Assembly (NCBI RefSeq): GCF_000429765.1
Contig: NZ_AUCM01000010.1
Coordinates: forward strand, 1-54,170
Reading direction: 5' to 3'
DNA from: Gemmobacter nectariphilus DSM 15620
GTDB lineage: Bacteria; Pseudomonadota; Alphaproteobacteria; Rhodobacterales; Rhodobacteraceae
DNA length: 54,170 nt
A program made the translations under genes and the position numbers. Position 1 is the stretch's first letter. Each line of letters begins with the position of its first letter. The notes under the pieces were generated by a model. It saw nothing but the letters and a program-made list of their open reading frames with translations. It did no database searches and had not been told where the DNA came from. Positions 8,385 to 16,396 of this stretch are shown one piece after another.

Positions 8385-9162
8385 TGAGCCACGCGGGCAT
8401 GGCGGGGGTGCCCGGCGCAGCGGGTGCGGGGGCCTGCGGCGCGGGCGGAGCGGCCGGGGCGTTCTGCGCGCCCCAGGCGGGCGCCGGTGCCGCCGCGGGC
8501 TGCGGTGTCGCGCCCCAGTTCGGCGCCGCAGGCGACGGTTGCGCCGCGCCCCAGGCCGGTGCCGGAGCCTGCCAGCCCGGCGCCGCGACGCTCGCGGCCT
8601 TGCGCGGCGGGGCGTTGACCGGATCGGGCGGGACGATTTCGCCGCGCATGATCGCGGCATGCTGCGGCTCATCGGGCAGAACGACGTTGGCGATGCGGTT
8701 CTGGTCGCGGTACTGCGGGTTGGAGGCGGGTTCCACCATGATGCGGGCGGCGAAGACGATGCCCTCCAGATGCCGCAGACCGGGCAGAACCCGCTTGGCC
8801 TTGGCGGCGGGGCTTTCGTCCCTGGGATCAAGGCCAAGGGCGCTGTCCACGATGGCGCGAAAGGTGGATTTCGAGATCTTCCAGCCGATGGACTGGCCCT
8901 TCTCGTCCAGCTTGCCGCCCGCGACGGTGAAGCTCTGCCAGAACTTGCGGCGGGCATGGGGGCCGTCGACCACGGTGAATTCGCAGTCGAGCATGCGCGC
9001 GTCGCTGGACTGCGAAGCCTTCAGCAGCCCCGCATCCGCCGGGGTCGCGCCGTTCACGCCGCCGGGGCGGATGGTCAGGCGCACCTTGGCGAAGGTGCCG
9101 TCCGGGATCAGTTCCCCGATGGGGGCCATCTGCGGCTGGGCGTCGTTCAGATCGTAGCTCAT
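8377..9162 (-). CDS. Putative ssDNA-binding protein with disordered Pro/Ala/Trp tail
   Basis: This 261-residue protein starts MSYDLNDAQPQMAPIGELIP. The first 170 residues hold alternating beta-like stretches (TFAKVRLTIRPGG, DCEFTVVDGPHARRKFWQSF, TVAGGKLDEKG) like phage proteins of the DUF669 type that bind single-stranded DNA; this is inference. The last 80 residues are low-complexity with three to four PAWGA/PNWGA repeats and end PAWLNG, reminiscent of the interaction tails of SSB proteins. ATG at 9162 was preferred over 9168 because the AAGGA site is then about eight bases away. The gene sits directly after a Sak4-like ATPase, a common partner of ssDNA-binding proteins. Confidence 0.62.
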   Translation of the reverse strand: MSYDLNDAQPQMAPIGELIPDGTFAKVRLTIRPGGVNGATPADAGLLKASQSSDARMLDCEFTVVDGPHARRKFWQSFTVAGGKLDEKGQSIGWKISKSTFRAIVDSALGLDPRDESPAAKAKRVLPGLRHLEGIVFAARIMVEPASNPQYRDQNRIANVVLPDEPQHAAIMRGEIVPPDPVNAPPRKAASVAAPGWQAPAPAWGAAQPSPAAPNWGATPQPAAAPAPAWGAQNAPAAPPAPQAPAPAAPGTPAMPAWLNG

Positions 9163-9181
9163 GGTCATGTCCTTTCAGGGA

Positions 9182-10039
9182 TCAGGAGGCGAAAGCGGGG
9201 TGATGGGGGGCGCGGCCGTCGATCCGGGCGAGCAGCGCGCCGAGGTCGGGCGGTTCGGTCAGGTCGAGGCGGCCGGAGCGGTCCTTGGCGGGAAGGCCCC
9301 AGGGGTTGCCCGACTTGCAAACAAGGCGGCGGTCGGTGGCGGTCTCGTCCAGCACCCAGCCACCCTCGGCATCGCGGGCGAAGAGGTGCATCGAGACGAC
9401 CTGGTCCACGATGCCCGGCAACTCCCGCCCGGCCTTGCTGCCTTCCATCTGCGGTTGCCAGGTGACGGTGCCGAAGTCGTCGGTCACCTTTTCCAGAACG
9501 CCGACGAAGATCACGGTCTTGCCGCGCGCATGCTGGAGGTGCTTCAGCGCCTGGATCACCTCGCGCCCCAGAAGCCCGTAGGCGCCCCGGACATCCGGCT
9601 TGCCGGTCCGGTCCGAGAAGGCCTCGGGCTGCTGGCGGGCATAGGCCATCGCCTGCCGGGTAAGATCGGTGATCGAGTCGACAAAGACGATGCGGCGCGC
9701 TGCGAGGAAGGCCTCAATACCGCTTTCACGGTGCTGGGCCTGCAGCCACGCATGGCGTTCGGTTCCATACCAGGACTGCGGGTGTTGCGCGGGGTCCGGT
9801 CCGCCGATCAGCACCGCAAGATCGCGGAAGTCGGTGAAACTGCGCACCGGGATCGAGGCGCCGCGCCAGTCCTGCACCGATTTCATCCCGGCCTCGAGGT
9901 CGAGGCAGACGGTTTCCTCGGCAGGCAGGGACTTCAGAAGCGTGGTCTTGCCCACGCCGGGCGGGCCGAAGATGGCGAGCGAGGTCTTGTTCTCGGCGGC
10001 CGAAAGGCGTTCGTCGGCGGTGATGATGCGGAAGGCCAT
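9182..10039 (-). CDS. Sak4-like AAA ATPase, phage single-strand annealing/recombinase type
   Basis: This 285-residue protein has Walker A LAIFGPPGVGKTT at 21-33, a Walker B-like ARRIVFVDSITDLTRQA, and TVIFVGVLEKVTDD before a RecA-like beta-sheet end. This is the layout of AAA_24 / Sak4 proteins, short RecA relatives that help phage recombination or replication. The start at 10039 is preceded by GGAG. The next gene downstream is the putative ssDNA-binding protein, and the exonuclease lies three genes further, so the three may act together in homologous recombination. Confidence 0.8.
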   Translation of the reverse strand: MAFRIITADERLSAAENKTSLAIFGPPGVGKTTLLKSLPAEETVCLDLEAGMKSVQDWRGASIPVRSFTDFRDLAVLIGGPDPAQHPQSWYGTERHAWLQAQHRESGIEAFLAARRIVFVDSITDLTRQAMAYARQQPEAFSDRTGKPDVRGAYGLLGREVIQALKHLQHARGKTVIFVGVLEKVTDDFGTVTWQPQMEGSKAGRELPGIVDQVVSMHLFARDAEGGWVLDETATDRRLVCKSGNPWGLPAKDRSGRLDLTEPPDLGALLARIDGRAPHHPAFAS

Positions 10040-10139
10040 GGGGTTCTCCGAAGGAATGAAAGGTCGCGGCGGCGGGGGTGACCGGGTGCCGAAGGGGAAC
10101 CTGCCCGGCGTTGCCGCTCGGGCGTCCCGCCGCCGCGCG

Positions 10140-10658
10140 TCACCGGTCTCGGGTCTCGAGCCGGAACACGGGTTTGCCGGTGGTCTCGGACCGGGCGGCT
10201 GCGAAGCCTTCGCGCATGGCATCGGGCCAGGCCCCGAAGCGGCGTTCGGGCACGCGATAGGCGATCTCGAGATACTGGGTCGGATCGTCGCCGGCCTCGC
10301 GGATCCGGGTTGCCATGGTGGCCAGCCGGTCCTGATCCCAGGTGACCTTCTTCGGCAGGTCGGCGATCACGACCACGCCCGCATCCTCGATCCGGACCGT
10401 GCCGGAGGTCTTGCCCTGTCCAGACCGCTCGGCCTCGGTCGCGGCGCCATAACGCTGCGCCAGTGCCGCCTCGAAACGGTCCTTCAGGCGCTTGACCCGG
10501 GCGCTCTCGGCCGCTGCTTCGTCCTGCAGCGCAAGAAGCAGCGCAGCGGGCATGTCGGCGATCTCGCCGATGGACAGCCGATCGAGGTCGTCGAACGTTG
10601 GCAGGTTGTTGAGGCGGGCCTCGGTCGGCGCCTCAGTGCTGGGGAACGGCATGGCCAT
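10140..10658 (-). CDS. Uncharacterised operon protein with coiled-coil segment
   Basis: This 172-residue protein starts MAMPFPSTEAPTEARL. A probable coiled coil lies at 45-70 (DEAAAESARVKRLKDRFEAA). The second half is compact and charged, with VRIEDAGVVVIADLPKKVTWDQ. No known family is recognised. The start overlaps the preceding stop as TAATG, which indicates re-initiation; a second ATG two codons on is equally possible. It is followed by a 100-base gap with no gene before the ATPase. Confidence 0.6.
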   Translation of the reverse strand: MAMPFPSTEAPTEARLNNLPTFDDLDRLSIGEIADMPAALLLALQDEAAAESARVKRLKDRFEAALAQRYGAATEAERSGQGKTSGTVRIEDAGVVVIADLPKKVTWDQDRLATMATRIREAGDDPTQYLEIAYRVPERRFGAWPDAMREGFAAARSETTGKPVFRLETRDR

Positions 10659-10951
10659 TACCGCCCCTCCCGCTTCAGGGCCGCATCCACGGCACGGTCC
10701 GTGCCTACAGCCCCGGCTTCCCGAGCCAGACGGTGGAGCTTTTCCAACGCCGAGGATCGCTGGATGGCCGCGGACAGTTCGGCATTCGCGGCGACGATCG
10801 CGATGGCGATATCGTCAACACTCGCGGTCTCGACGGGCAGCGGATCGGTGGCATTGCCGGGACGCCAGGAGGTGGGGATCACCTCCGGCAGATCCTCAAG
10901 GCTGCGGAAAGCCTTGCGCAGGAGCGCAAGCGGGCCGTTGGTCTCGGTCAT
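10658..10951 (-). CDS. Small uncharacterised operon protein
   Basis: This 97-residue protein starts MTETNGPLALLRKAFRSLED. The ATG at 10951 has a well-placed GGAG nine bases ahead. However, the frame remains open up to an ATG at 11050 that overlaps the previous stop as TGATG, so a 130-residue version (starting MRAALAWIGDRLPPSVYF) cannot be excluded. The sequence is mainly helical with no motif. Confidence 0.55.
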   Translation of the reverse strand: MTETNGPLALLRKAFRSLEDLPEVIPTSWRPGNATDPLPVETASVDDIAIAIVAANAELSAAIQRSSALEKLHRLAREAGAVGTDRAVDAALKREGR

Positions 10952-11049
10952 GTCCGTTTCTCCGTTGAGGGATGGGGCCGAGTTTCCGGCCAGAAGGAAG
11001 TAGACGGACGGCGGCAGCCGATCCCCGATCCAGGCAAGCGCGGCGCGCA

Positions 11050-11406
11050 TCAGGCGGCCTCCTCTGTCGCGATGAGATGGGAAAACGGGATCGGCGCATG
11101 GCGCGGCTTGGTCCGCGCGATGGCCAGATAGGCGAAGCGGTCGGGGCCGACGCGGACCTGCACCAGATGTACCAGCGCGGCCTCGAAGGCGCGGTGGGCG
11201 GCACTGGCCAGCGCTCCGAGCCTGCGGCGATCCGGTTCCGGCAAGGTGGAAATCACCGCCGTGGTATCGATCCCGAGAAACCCGCGATGATACTCGAGGC
11301 GGTCGCCCGGCATGGCCTGGCCGATCCAGGCGCAGAACTCGATGTCGGTGAGCGGCCGGGCCTTTGCGGGCGTGAATTCGGTGAGGGGCATGACGATCAT
11401 CTCCAT
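11050..11406 (-). CDS. Small uncharacterised operon protein
   Basis: This 118-residue protein starts MEMIVMPLTEFTPAKARPLTD, with an internal alternative start at MPLTEF (11391). It contains DRRRLGALASAAHRAFEAALVHLVQVRVGPDRFAYLAIAR, an alpha-then-beta pattern of no known family. The ATG at 11406 follows the sigma-like stop by 13 bases, with AGAGG in between. It is coupled to the next gene by TGATG. Confidence 0.57.
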   Translation of the reverse strand: MEMIVMPLTEFTPAKARPLTDIEFCAWIGQAMPGDRLEYHRGFLGIDTTAVISTLPEPDRRRLGALASAAHRAFEAALVHLVQVRVGPDRFAYLAIARTKPRHAPIPFSHLIATEEAA

Positions 11407-11419
11407 GTCGGTCCTCTAC

Positions 11420-12013
11420 TCACGCTGCTCTCGAACCGTCCCACTTGGCCCCGATCCCGCGCATGGCGAGGTCGAGCCGCAGGCGGGCGATGTGACGGTA
11501 GAGGGCGGACCGGGAGGTGCCGGTATGCTCGACGATCTCTGCGACAGCGCAGGTGCCAAGTGCCGCGCAAAGCCCGCGCGCTTCCTCGGGCAGGCCGCCC
11601 AGCACCCGGGCGAGATCGTGACGGGTGTCGGCGTCGTTAGCGGCAGAGCGGTCCTGTCCATGCCAGGCGGCCAGACCATCGGCTTCCGCCAGCAAGCAGC
11701 CCAACGGTTCGGTCCCGCCGGAAACGGGGGCATCGAGCGAAAGCACCGTGCCGCCCTGCATCCTGCGTTGGCGATGATGGCGGATGGCGATGCGCGAGGA
11801 CTGGTTGCGCAGGACGATGTTGGCGAAAGCGCCGATGCTGCCACGGCGCGCGTCGAAGCCGGGCAGCCGACAGATCAGGTCGATCAGCAGGTCCTGGCGG
11901 AGATCGTCGAGATCGGCGGCAGGCAGCACCAGCTTGCGATGCAGGCGGCGCGCGGCAACGGCCGCCTCGTCGATCAGCGTGGCAAGGTCATCGGGGGAAA
12001 TCGGCGGAAGCAT
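11420..12013 (-). CDS. Sigma-70-like transcription factor (ECF type) of the element
   Basis: This 197-residue protein has a region-2-like part (DLDDLRQDLLIDLICRLPGF and GSIGAFANIVLRNQ) and a region-4-like helix-turn-helix (VAEIVEHTGTSRSALYRHIARLR). The two are joined by a variable linker, as in small alternative sigma factors. It may direct RNA polymerase to promoters of the element or act as a regulator. The start codon at 12013 lies 14 bases from a 21-base inverted repeat at 12027-12047 that could be its operator. It stands third in the leftward gene array, behind a 108-base gap. Confidence 0.74.
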   Translation of the reverse strand: MLPPISPDDLATLIDEAAVAARRLHRKLVLPAADLDDLRQDLLIDLICRLPGFDARRGSIGAFANIVLRNQSSRIAIRHHRQRRMQGGTVLSLDAPVSGGTEPLGCLLAEADGLAAWHGQDRSAANDADTRHDLARVLGGLPEEARGLCAALGTCAVAEIVEHTGTSRSALYRHIARLRLDLAMRGIGAKWDGSRAA

Positions 12014-12026
12014 TCGGGAGCACCTT

Positions 12027-12047
12027 GGAACATGTTGCTGTTGTTCC
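12027..12047. promoter_or_regulatory. Inverted repeat ahead of the sigma-like gene, possible operator
   Basis: GGAACA at 12027-12032 is mirrored by TGTTCC at 12042-12047 with nine bases between. The site is 14 bases upstream of the sigma-like start, where a repressor would block transcription or translation. It also holds GAACAT, the complement of the ATGTTC half-sites ahead of the operon's first gene. It is not a GTTC-N7-GTTC box. Confidence 0.45.
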
Positions 12048-12121
12048 GAATGTGCCGCTCAGCGCGCTGCTGCCGGTGTAATTGCCATGTGTTTGTTATG
12101 TGCGGATTGTGTGTGGCGGCC

Positions 12122-13051
12122 TCAGGGTTGGATGACCACTTCGGCAGGGTCGAGGCCGAGCCGATAGCCGCGCGCGCGAACCGTCGCGACCAGCGATTTC
12201 GCCTGCGCCTCGGGCATGCCGGAGGAGATAAGCGCGTTGCGAAGGTCGCGGGCGATTTCATTGGCGGGACGGCCGGTCTGCCTCTCGATATTCTGCTTTT
12301 TCAGGACTGGATCACGCTTGACGGATTGCTCGATCAGCAGCCGAAACAGCGCGAACATCTGAGTCGGCAGGTCGAGCCGACGGCCGTCGAGAGTGACCGA
12401 TTGCGCCGAAAGCGTCATGACAAGGCGCGGCACTGAAGATGGCGGATCGAGGACGAGGCGTTCCGTGCCATCCGACCCCAGCTTGAAAACCGCCGCAATA
12501 TCGTGGGGCTCGACCCCGACCTCCCGCAACCTGACAGCGATTGCCGCGGAAAGGTCGTGGACGATTGCCATGATCGGCTTCGGCCCCACGGCCGCCCTGA
12601 TCGCCATCACCGCGCCCGGCGCAACCAGATTTTCGGCATCGATTGACAGGACCACGGCATGGCCGGACGGGGTCTCCCCCAACAACCAGACGCCGTCAGC
12701 AATGCAGGCAACTACGCCGCCCAGATTCCCGCTGGCTGTAATCCGGGCCACGAGCCGGTCGACGTCGACCGAGAAGCGGCGCAGATCGTCTTTCTGCAGG
12801 ATCACGTCTTCGGCCGGATCGTGCGGGCAGCAAGCGCGGAACGTGTCGTCCAACTGTTCGAGGGGGCGCGCATCAAGCCCGCAATCGCACTCCGCGCAGA
12901 CCGACCAGGTATCGGCCCTCCGTTCCTCGATCAGCACCTGCGCCCGCAAGAGGCGCTCCACATCACTTGCGGGAAAGCGGCTCAGCGCCCGGCCCGAGAT
13001 CAAGGCCCGGGCGCCGCCCTCACTCAGCCGCGTCCACAACCATGCCAGCAT
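12122..13051 (-). CDS. Uncharacterised protein with Cys-rich part and C-terminal winged-helix-like part
   Basis: In this 309-residue protein, residues 50-78 hold a cysteine-rich stretch (CAECDCGLDARPLEQLDDTF, then ACCPHDP) that could bind zinc. The last 90 residues (VTLDGRRLDLPTQMFALFRLL to VRARGYRLGLDP) read like the DNA-binding winged helix of OmpR-type regulators: a small beta part, helices, and a GYRL turn in the wing. No receiver domain is present. It overlaps the upstream gene by 32 bases, so the two are one unit. Its likely role is regulation or partner recruitment for that protein; this is inference. Confidence 0.6.
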   Translation of the reverse strand: MLAWLWTRLSEGGARALISGRALSRFPASDVERLLRAQVLIEERRADTWSVCAECDCGLDARPLEQLDDTFRACCPHDPAEDVILQKDDLRRFSVDVDRLVARITASGNLGGVVACIADGVWLLGETPSGHAVVLSIDAENLVAPGAVMAIRAAVGPKPIMAIVHDLSAAIAVRLREVGVEPHDIAAVFKLGSDGTERLVLDPPSSVPRLVMTLSAQSVTLDGRRLDLPTQMFALFRLLIEQSVKRDPVLKKQNIERQTGRPANEIARDLRNALISSGMPEAQAKSLVATVRARGYRLGLDPAEVVIQP

Positions 13052-14258
13052 CGCGGTCCTTCTCCAGCCCGTGCCGCGCGATCAGCGTGTGGACCGCCTT
13101 TTCGAACCGCGTCCGGCGGAAGGCGAGCGTCCCCGGTGGCTTCAGCCGCACCGTAACCTGTGCCGGACGCTTTGCGCCGGTTTCGAATGCGACCCGAAAG
13201 GTGATCTCGCCCAACCGCCAGCCCCGGCCGAACCGCACCTCGCTGCCGCGGAAATGCGTAAGCGCGCCGCCGGATGCGTCCTTCGATTCCCAACTGCGTA
13301 CATGACGCCAGCGCTGATCCTCTTCATCCCGCTCGAAGAGGTCAGCGGCGGCGGCCACGATCCGAACCTCCTTGATGGTCTCGTCATAGCGATGCTGGAA
13401 CGCGAAATCGGGCCCGGCATCGCTGATCGGATCGAGCGTATAAAGATCGCGGGCGTCCCGCCCCGAGAAGAACCCGGGCCGCCTCAGTATATGCCGGGCG
13501 AAAAGCTCGGCGATCTCGCCTTGCTGCGCCTTGACCACGCCGCCCACGAACAGGCGCCCTTCCACCGGGGAGTAACGCAGCACCGCATATTTGACCGCGC
13601 GAAGGGTAATGATCTCTTCGCGATCCCCGGTGACCACCGGCGTCGTAGTGACCTGCGCGCCGTGGCTGATCACCAGGTTGATTTCGCCGTCTTCCTCATA
13701 GGGCCCAAGGCGGCAATATTGACCCTGCAGGTCCTGCGAAAACAGATTGATCACCGCAGCCTTGAAAGCCTCGGTCATTTCTTCGGTCAGGTCCGCTCCA
13801 ACATCGCGTTCCGGGCCGCGAAACTCGGCGGGCGAAGTCGGCGCACGCAGCGCATGAAAGTCGGCTGCTGCCTCGAAAACGCGGTGATGCAGCAGGTACG
13901 TGTGAAGCGCGACGTGTTTGGGATCATGGCGAATGGGCGCTGCCTCGGCGTCGGCAGGGTCGGGCTCGGGATAGAGAACCACGCCACGACGACGGGCTTC
14001 GTTCAGAATAAGCTGCATGCCCTCGCTGGTTCCAAGCTCGGCAACGCGATGCAAATCGGCGACCATTCCGGCGTTCCAGCCTGCAACGGTTCCTTCGAAA
14101 TGCGTCGCCAGAGCCGCCCGAACGGTTGGGGCCTCTCCCTCGAATGCCACAGGCAGTTCGTCCTCGCCGAAGTGCCGAACGAACAAAACCCGCATCAGGG
14201 CCGGATCAATGGTTTTGAGAAACTTCGGATTAACAAATTTCTTGAGATCGGAACCCAC
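13020..14258 (-). CDS. Large uncharacterised protein, first gene of the leftward operon
   Basis: This 412-residue protein starts with GTG at 14258 (preceded by GAGGT seven bases away) and runs VGSDLKKFVNPKFLKTIDPA. A TTG at 14273 would add five residues but lacks a good ribosome site. I recognise no domain. Visible traits are a YLLHHRVFEAAADF helix, a central part with ISHGAQVTTTPVVTGDREEIITLRAVKYAVLRY, and a basic C-terminal part (VTVRLKPPGTLAFRRTRFEKAVHTLI). The soluble character, with no membrane segment or signal peptide, suggests a cytoplasmic role. A LexA-type box lies 27 bases ahead, so DNA damage may switch on this gene and those behind it. Confidence 0.62.
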   Translation of the reverse strand: MGSDLKKFVNPKFLKTIDPALMRVLFVRHFGEDELPVAFEGEAPTVRAALATHFEGTVAGWNAGMVADLHRVAELGTSEGMQLILNEARRRGVVLYPEPDPADAEAAPIRHDPKHVALHTYLLHHRVFEAAADFHALRAPTSPAEFRGPERDVGADLTEEMTEAFKAAVINLFSQDLQGQYCRLGPYEEDGEINLVISHGAQVTTTPVVTGDREEIITLRAVKYAVLRYSPVEGRLFVGGVVKAQQGEIAELFARHILRRPGFFSGRDARDLYTLDPISDAGPDFAFQHRYDETIKEVRIVAAAADLFERDEEDQRWRHVRSWESKDASGGALTHFRGSEVRFGRGWRLGEITFRVAFETGAKRPAQVTVRLKPPGTLAFRRTRFEKAVHTLIARHGLEKDRDAGMVVDAAE

Positions 14259-14284
14259 GGGAATACCTCGCAAACGGCCGACAT

Positions 14285-14299
14285 GTTCTGATTATGTTC
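14285..14299. promoter_or_regulatory. LexA-type SOS box (GTTC-N7-GTTC) before the leftward operon
   Basis: GTTCTGATTATGTTC matches the alphaproteobacterial LexA operator GTTC-N7-GTTC exactly. It lies between the divergent leftward operon (start 14258) and the recombinase module (start 14422), 27 bases ahead of the leftward start. That is a position where LexA would block the promoter. By chance about one to two such matches are expected in a window of this size counting both strands, so position is the main support. Confidence 0.6.
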
Positions 14300-14421
14300 T
14301 ACCCGACCGGACAACCGGGAGTCGAGTCCGAGGCGGCTCTACCCGCGCCTTTCCGGACTCCGTGGGACGGTTCGCGAATGCGGTGAGTAGGAGAAGGGCG
14401 AGACATCACGGACCGCCCTTC

Positions 14422-14625
14422 ATGAAACGCCCGAATCCTTTGCCGCCCGACCAGATGACCCCCGCCGAACGCCGCGCCGAACTGTGCGGCCTGCTGGCGC
14501 TCGGGCTGATCCGGCTGCTGCTGCGCGAGCGGGGCGAACCTTCTGACGAGACTGGAGAAATTCGCCTACACTATCCGCCCGAGCGATGCCGTCATGCAAC
14601 TCCAACTCACCGGAGAAACGCATGA
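14422..14625 (+). CDS. Small protein opening the serine recombinase module
   Basis: This 67-residue protein starts MKRPNPLPPDQMTPAERRAE and continues LCGLLALGLIRLLLRERGEP. Small genes with the pattern MTPAERRAE-LxxLLALGLxRL commonly precede DUF2924 and recombinase genes in alphaproteobacteria, as I remember them. It probably folds as a single helical hairpin. The stop overlaps the DUF2924 start (ATGA). No biochemical role is known; it may assist or control the recombinase. Confidence 0.72.
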   Translation: MKRPNPLPPDQMTPAERRAELCGLLALGLIRLLLRERGEPSDETGEIRLHYPPERCRHATPTHRRNA

Positions 14626-15074
14626 CGACCCACGATCCCATCCCCGCGCGCCTGGCGGCACTGAAGACTGCGACGACGCCCGAACTGAAGCAGCAGTGGC
14701 GCGATCTATTCGACAGCGAGCCCCCGCCCTTCAACCGGCGCTATCTCGAAAGCCGGTTGGCATACCGGATCCAGGAACTCGCCTATGGCGGGCTGAAGCC
14801 CGAGACCATCCGGCGGCTGGAACGGCTGGGTGAGGACCTCGACGGCGGCGACAGGAAGAAGAGCCGCGTCCGCGCGGACGCCATGCCCATCGCCGGCACG
14901 CGGCTGATCCGCGAGTGGCAGGCCGTCGAGCACGTCGTTACCGTCACCGCGGACGGCTTCGAATGGCAGGGGCGGCCGTACAAGTCGCTGTCCGCGATCG
15001 CCCGCGCGATCACCGGCACGCGCTGGAACGGCTGGGTCTTCTTCGGGCTCAAGAACCACAGGGGGCGGAGATGA
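14622..15074 (+). CDS. DUF2924 family protein, partner of the serine recombinase
   Basis: This 150-residue protein starts MTTHDPIPARLAALKTATTP. It contains NRRYLESRLAYRIQELAYGGL and the typical DUF2924 end: GTRLIREWQAVEHVVTV, FEWQGRPYKSLSAIARAITG, then WNGWVFFGL. DUF2924 proteins are nearly always found beside large serine recombinases in phages and islands of alphaproteobacteria. The C-terminal part resembles a DNA-binding SAP-like fold used in chromatin and phage proteins. The start at 14622 and the stop at 15074 each overlap the neighbours by ATGA, so the module is translated as a unit. Confidence 0.85.
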   Translation: MTTHDPIPARLAALKTATTPELKQQWRDLFDSEPPPFNRRYLESRLAYRIQELAYGGLKPETIRRLERLGEDLDGGDRKKSRVRADAMPIAGTRLIREWQAVEHVVTVTADGFEWQGRPYKSLSAIARAITGTRWNGWVFFGLKNHRGRR

Positions 15075-16396
15075 CGAAGCCACCCCCCGAAAAATCGAAG
15101 CCCGTCCGCAAGCTGCGCTGCGCGGTCTACACCCGGAAATCCTCCGAGGAAGGGCTGGAGCAGGAGTTCAACAGCTTGCACGCGCAGCGCGAGGCCTGCG
15201 AAGCCTACATCGCCAGCCAGCGGTCCGAGGGCTGGGTGCTGGTCCGCGATCAGTATGATGACGGCGGCACCTCCGGCGGCACGCTGGAACGCCCCGGCCT
15301 GCAGCGGCTGATCGACGACATCGAGGACGGACTGGTCGACGTGGTGGTGGTCTACAAGATCGACCGCCTCAGCCGCTCGCTCGCGGACTTCGCCAAGCTG
15401 GTCGAGGTGTTCGACCGGAACGGTGTGACCTTCGTCTCCGTCACGCAGTCGTTCAACACGACCACGTCCATGGGGCGGCTGACGCTGAACATCCTGCTGT
15501 CATTCGCTCAGTTCGAACGCGAGGTGACCGCGGAACGCATCCGCGACAAGGTCGCGGCCTCTCGGCGCAAGGGCATGTGGATGGGCGGGGTGCCGCCCTA
15601 TGGCTACCGCGTCGAGAACCGGAAGCTGGTGATCGACGACGAACGCGCCGAGCATGTCCGCTGGATCTTCGAACGCTTCCTCGAGATCGGGTCCTGCACG
15701 GAACTCGCGCGGGAGGTTGGCAAGCGCGGCATCCGCACGCCGCGCGGCAACCGGATCGACAAGAAATACCTCTATCGGATGCTCAACAACCGCGCCTACA
15801 TCGGGGAAGCGGTCCACAAGGGCGACAGCTATCCCGGCGAACACGACGCGATCATCGGCCGCGAGATGTGGGACCGGGTCCACGCCATTCTGCAGGAAAG
15901 CCCCCGCAAACGTGCCGCACGCACCCGCGCCGACACGCCCGCACTGCTGAAGGGGCTGCTGTTCGGGCCCGATGGCACCGCGTTCTCGCCGACGCATACC
16001 CGCAAGGGCGGGCGGCTCTACCGCTATTACGTCAGCCAGACCGTGCTGAAGCATGGTGCAGGGGCGTGCCCCGTGGGCCGGGTGCCTGCGGGCGAGATCG
16101 AAGCCGCCGTCATCGACCAACTGCGCGCTGTGTTCCGCCAGCCAGAGATCGTCGCGGGGACGTGGAAGGCTGCGCGCGCCCACGCCGACGGCATCACCGA
16201 AACCGAGGCCCGCGCAGCCCTGCAGAAACTGGACCCGCTGTGGGACGAACTCTTTCCAGCCGAGCAGGCGCGCATCGTGGCCCTGTTGGTCGAGCGGGTC
16301 GAGATTAGCACCGAAGGCTTGAACGTCCGCCTGCGCTTGGACGGGTTGACCGGGCTCGCGCGCGAAATCACCGCCGACATAGGAGCAGCCGCATGA
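15071..16396 (+). CDS. Serine recombinase, probable integrase of the element
   Basis: This 441-residue site-specific recombinase would integrate and excise the element. The N-terminal resolvase domain holds AVYTRKSSEEG, with catalytic Ser24 expected there, and VVYKIDRLSRSLADF, LTLNILLSFAQFEREVTAERIRDK. A recombinase domain follows (GGVPPYGYRVENRKLVIDDE, NRAYIGEAVHKGDSYPGEH), then a zinc-ribbon-like part (LLFGPDGTAFSPTHTRKGGR) that lacks most cysteines of the classic type, as usual in this alphaproteobacterial subgroup. ATGA overlaps join it to both neighbours. No attachment sites could be identified within the window. Confidence 0.92.
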   Translation: MTKPPPEKSKPVRKLRCAVYTRKSSEEGLEQEFNSLHAQREACEAYIASQRSEGWVLVRDQYDDGGTSGGTLERPGLQRLIDDIEDGLVDVVVVYKIDRLSRSLADFAKLVEVFDRNGVTFVSVTQSFNTTTSMGRLTLNILLSFAQFEREVTAERIRDKVAASRRKGMWMGGVPPYGYRVENRKLVIDDERAEHVRWIFERFLEIGSCTELAREVGKRGIRTPRGNRIDKKYLYRMLNNRAYIGEAVHKGDSYPGEHDAIIGREMWDRVHAILQESPRKRAARTRADTPALLKGLLFGPDGTAFSPTHTRKGGRLYRYYVSQTVLKHGAGACPVGRVPAGEIEAAVIDQLRAVFRQPEIVAGTWKAARAHADGITETEARAALQKLDPLWDELFPAEQARIVALLVERVEISTEGLNVRLRLDGLTGLAREITADIGAAA

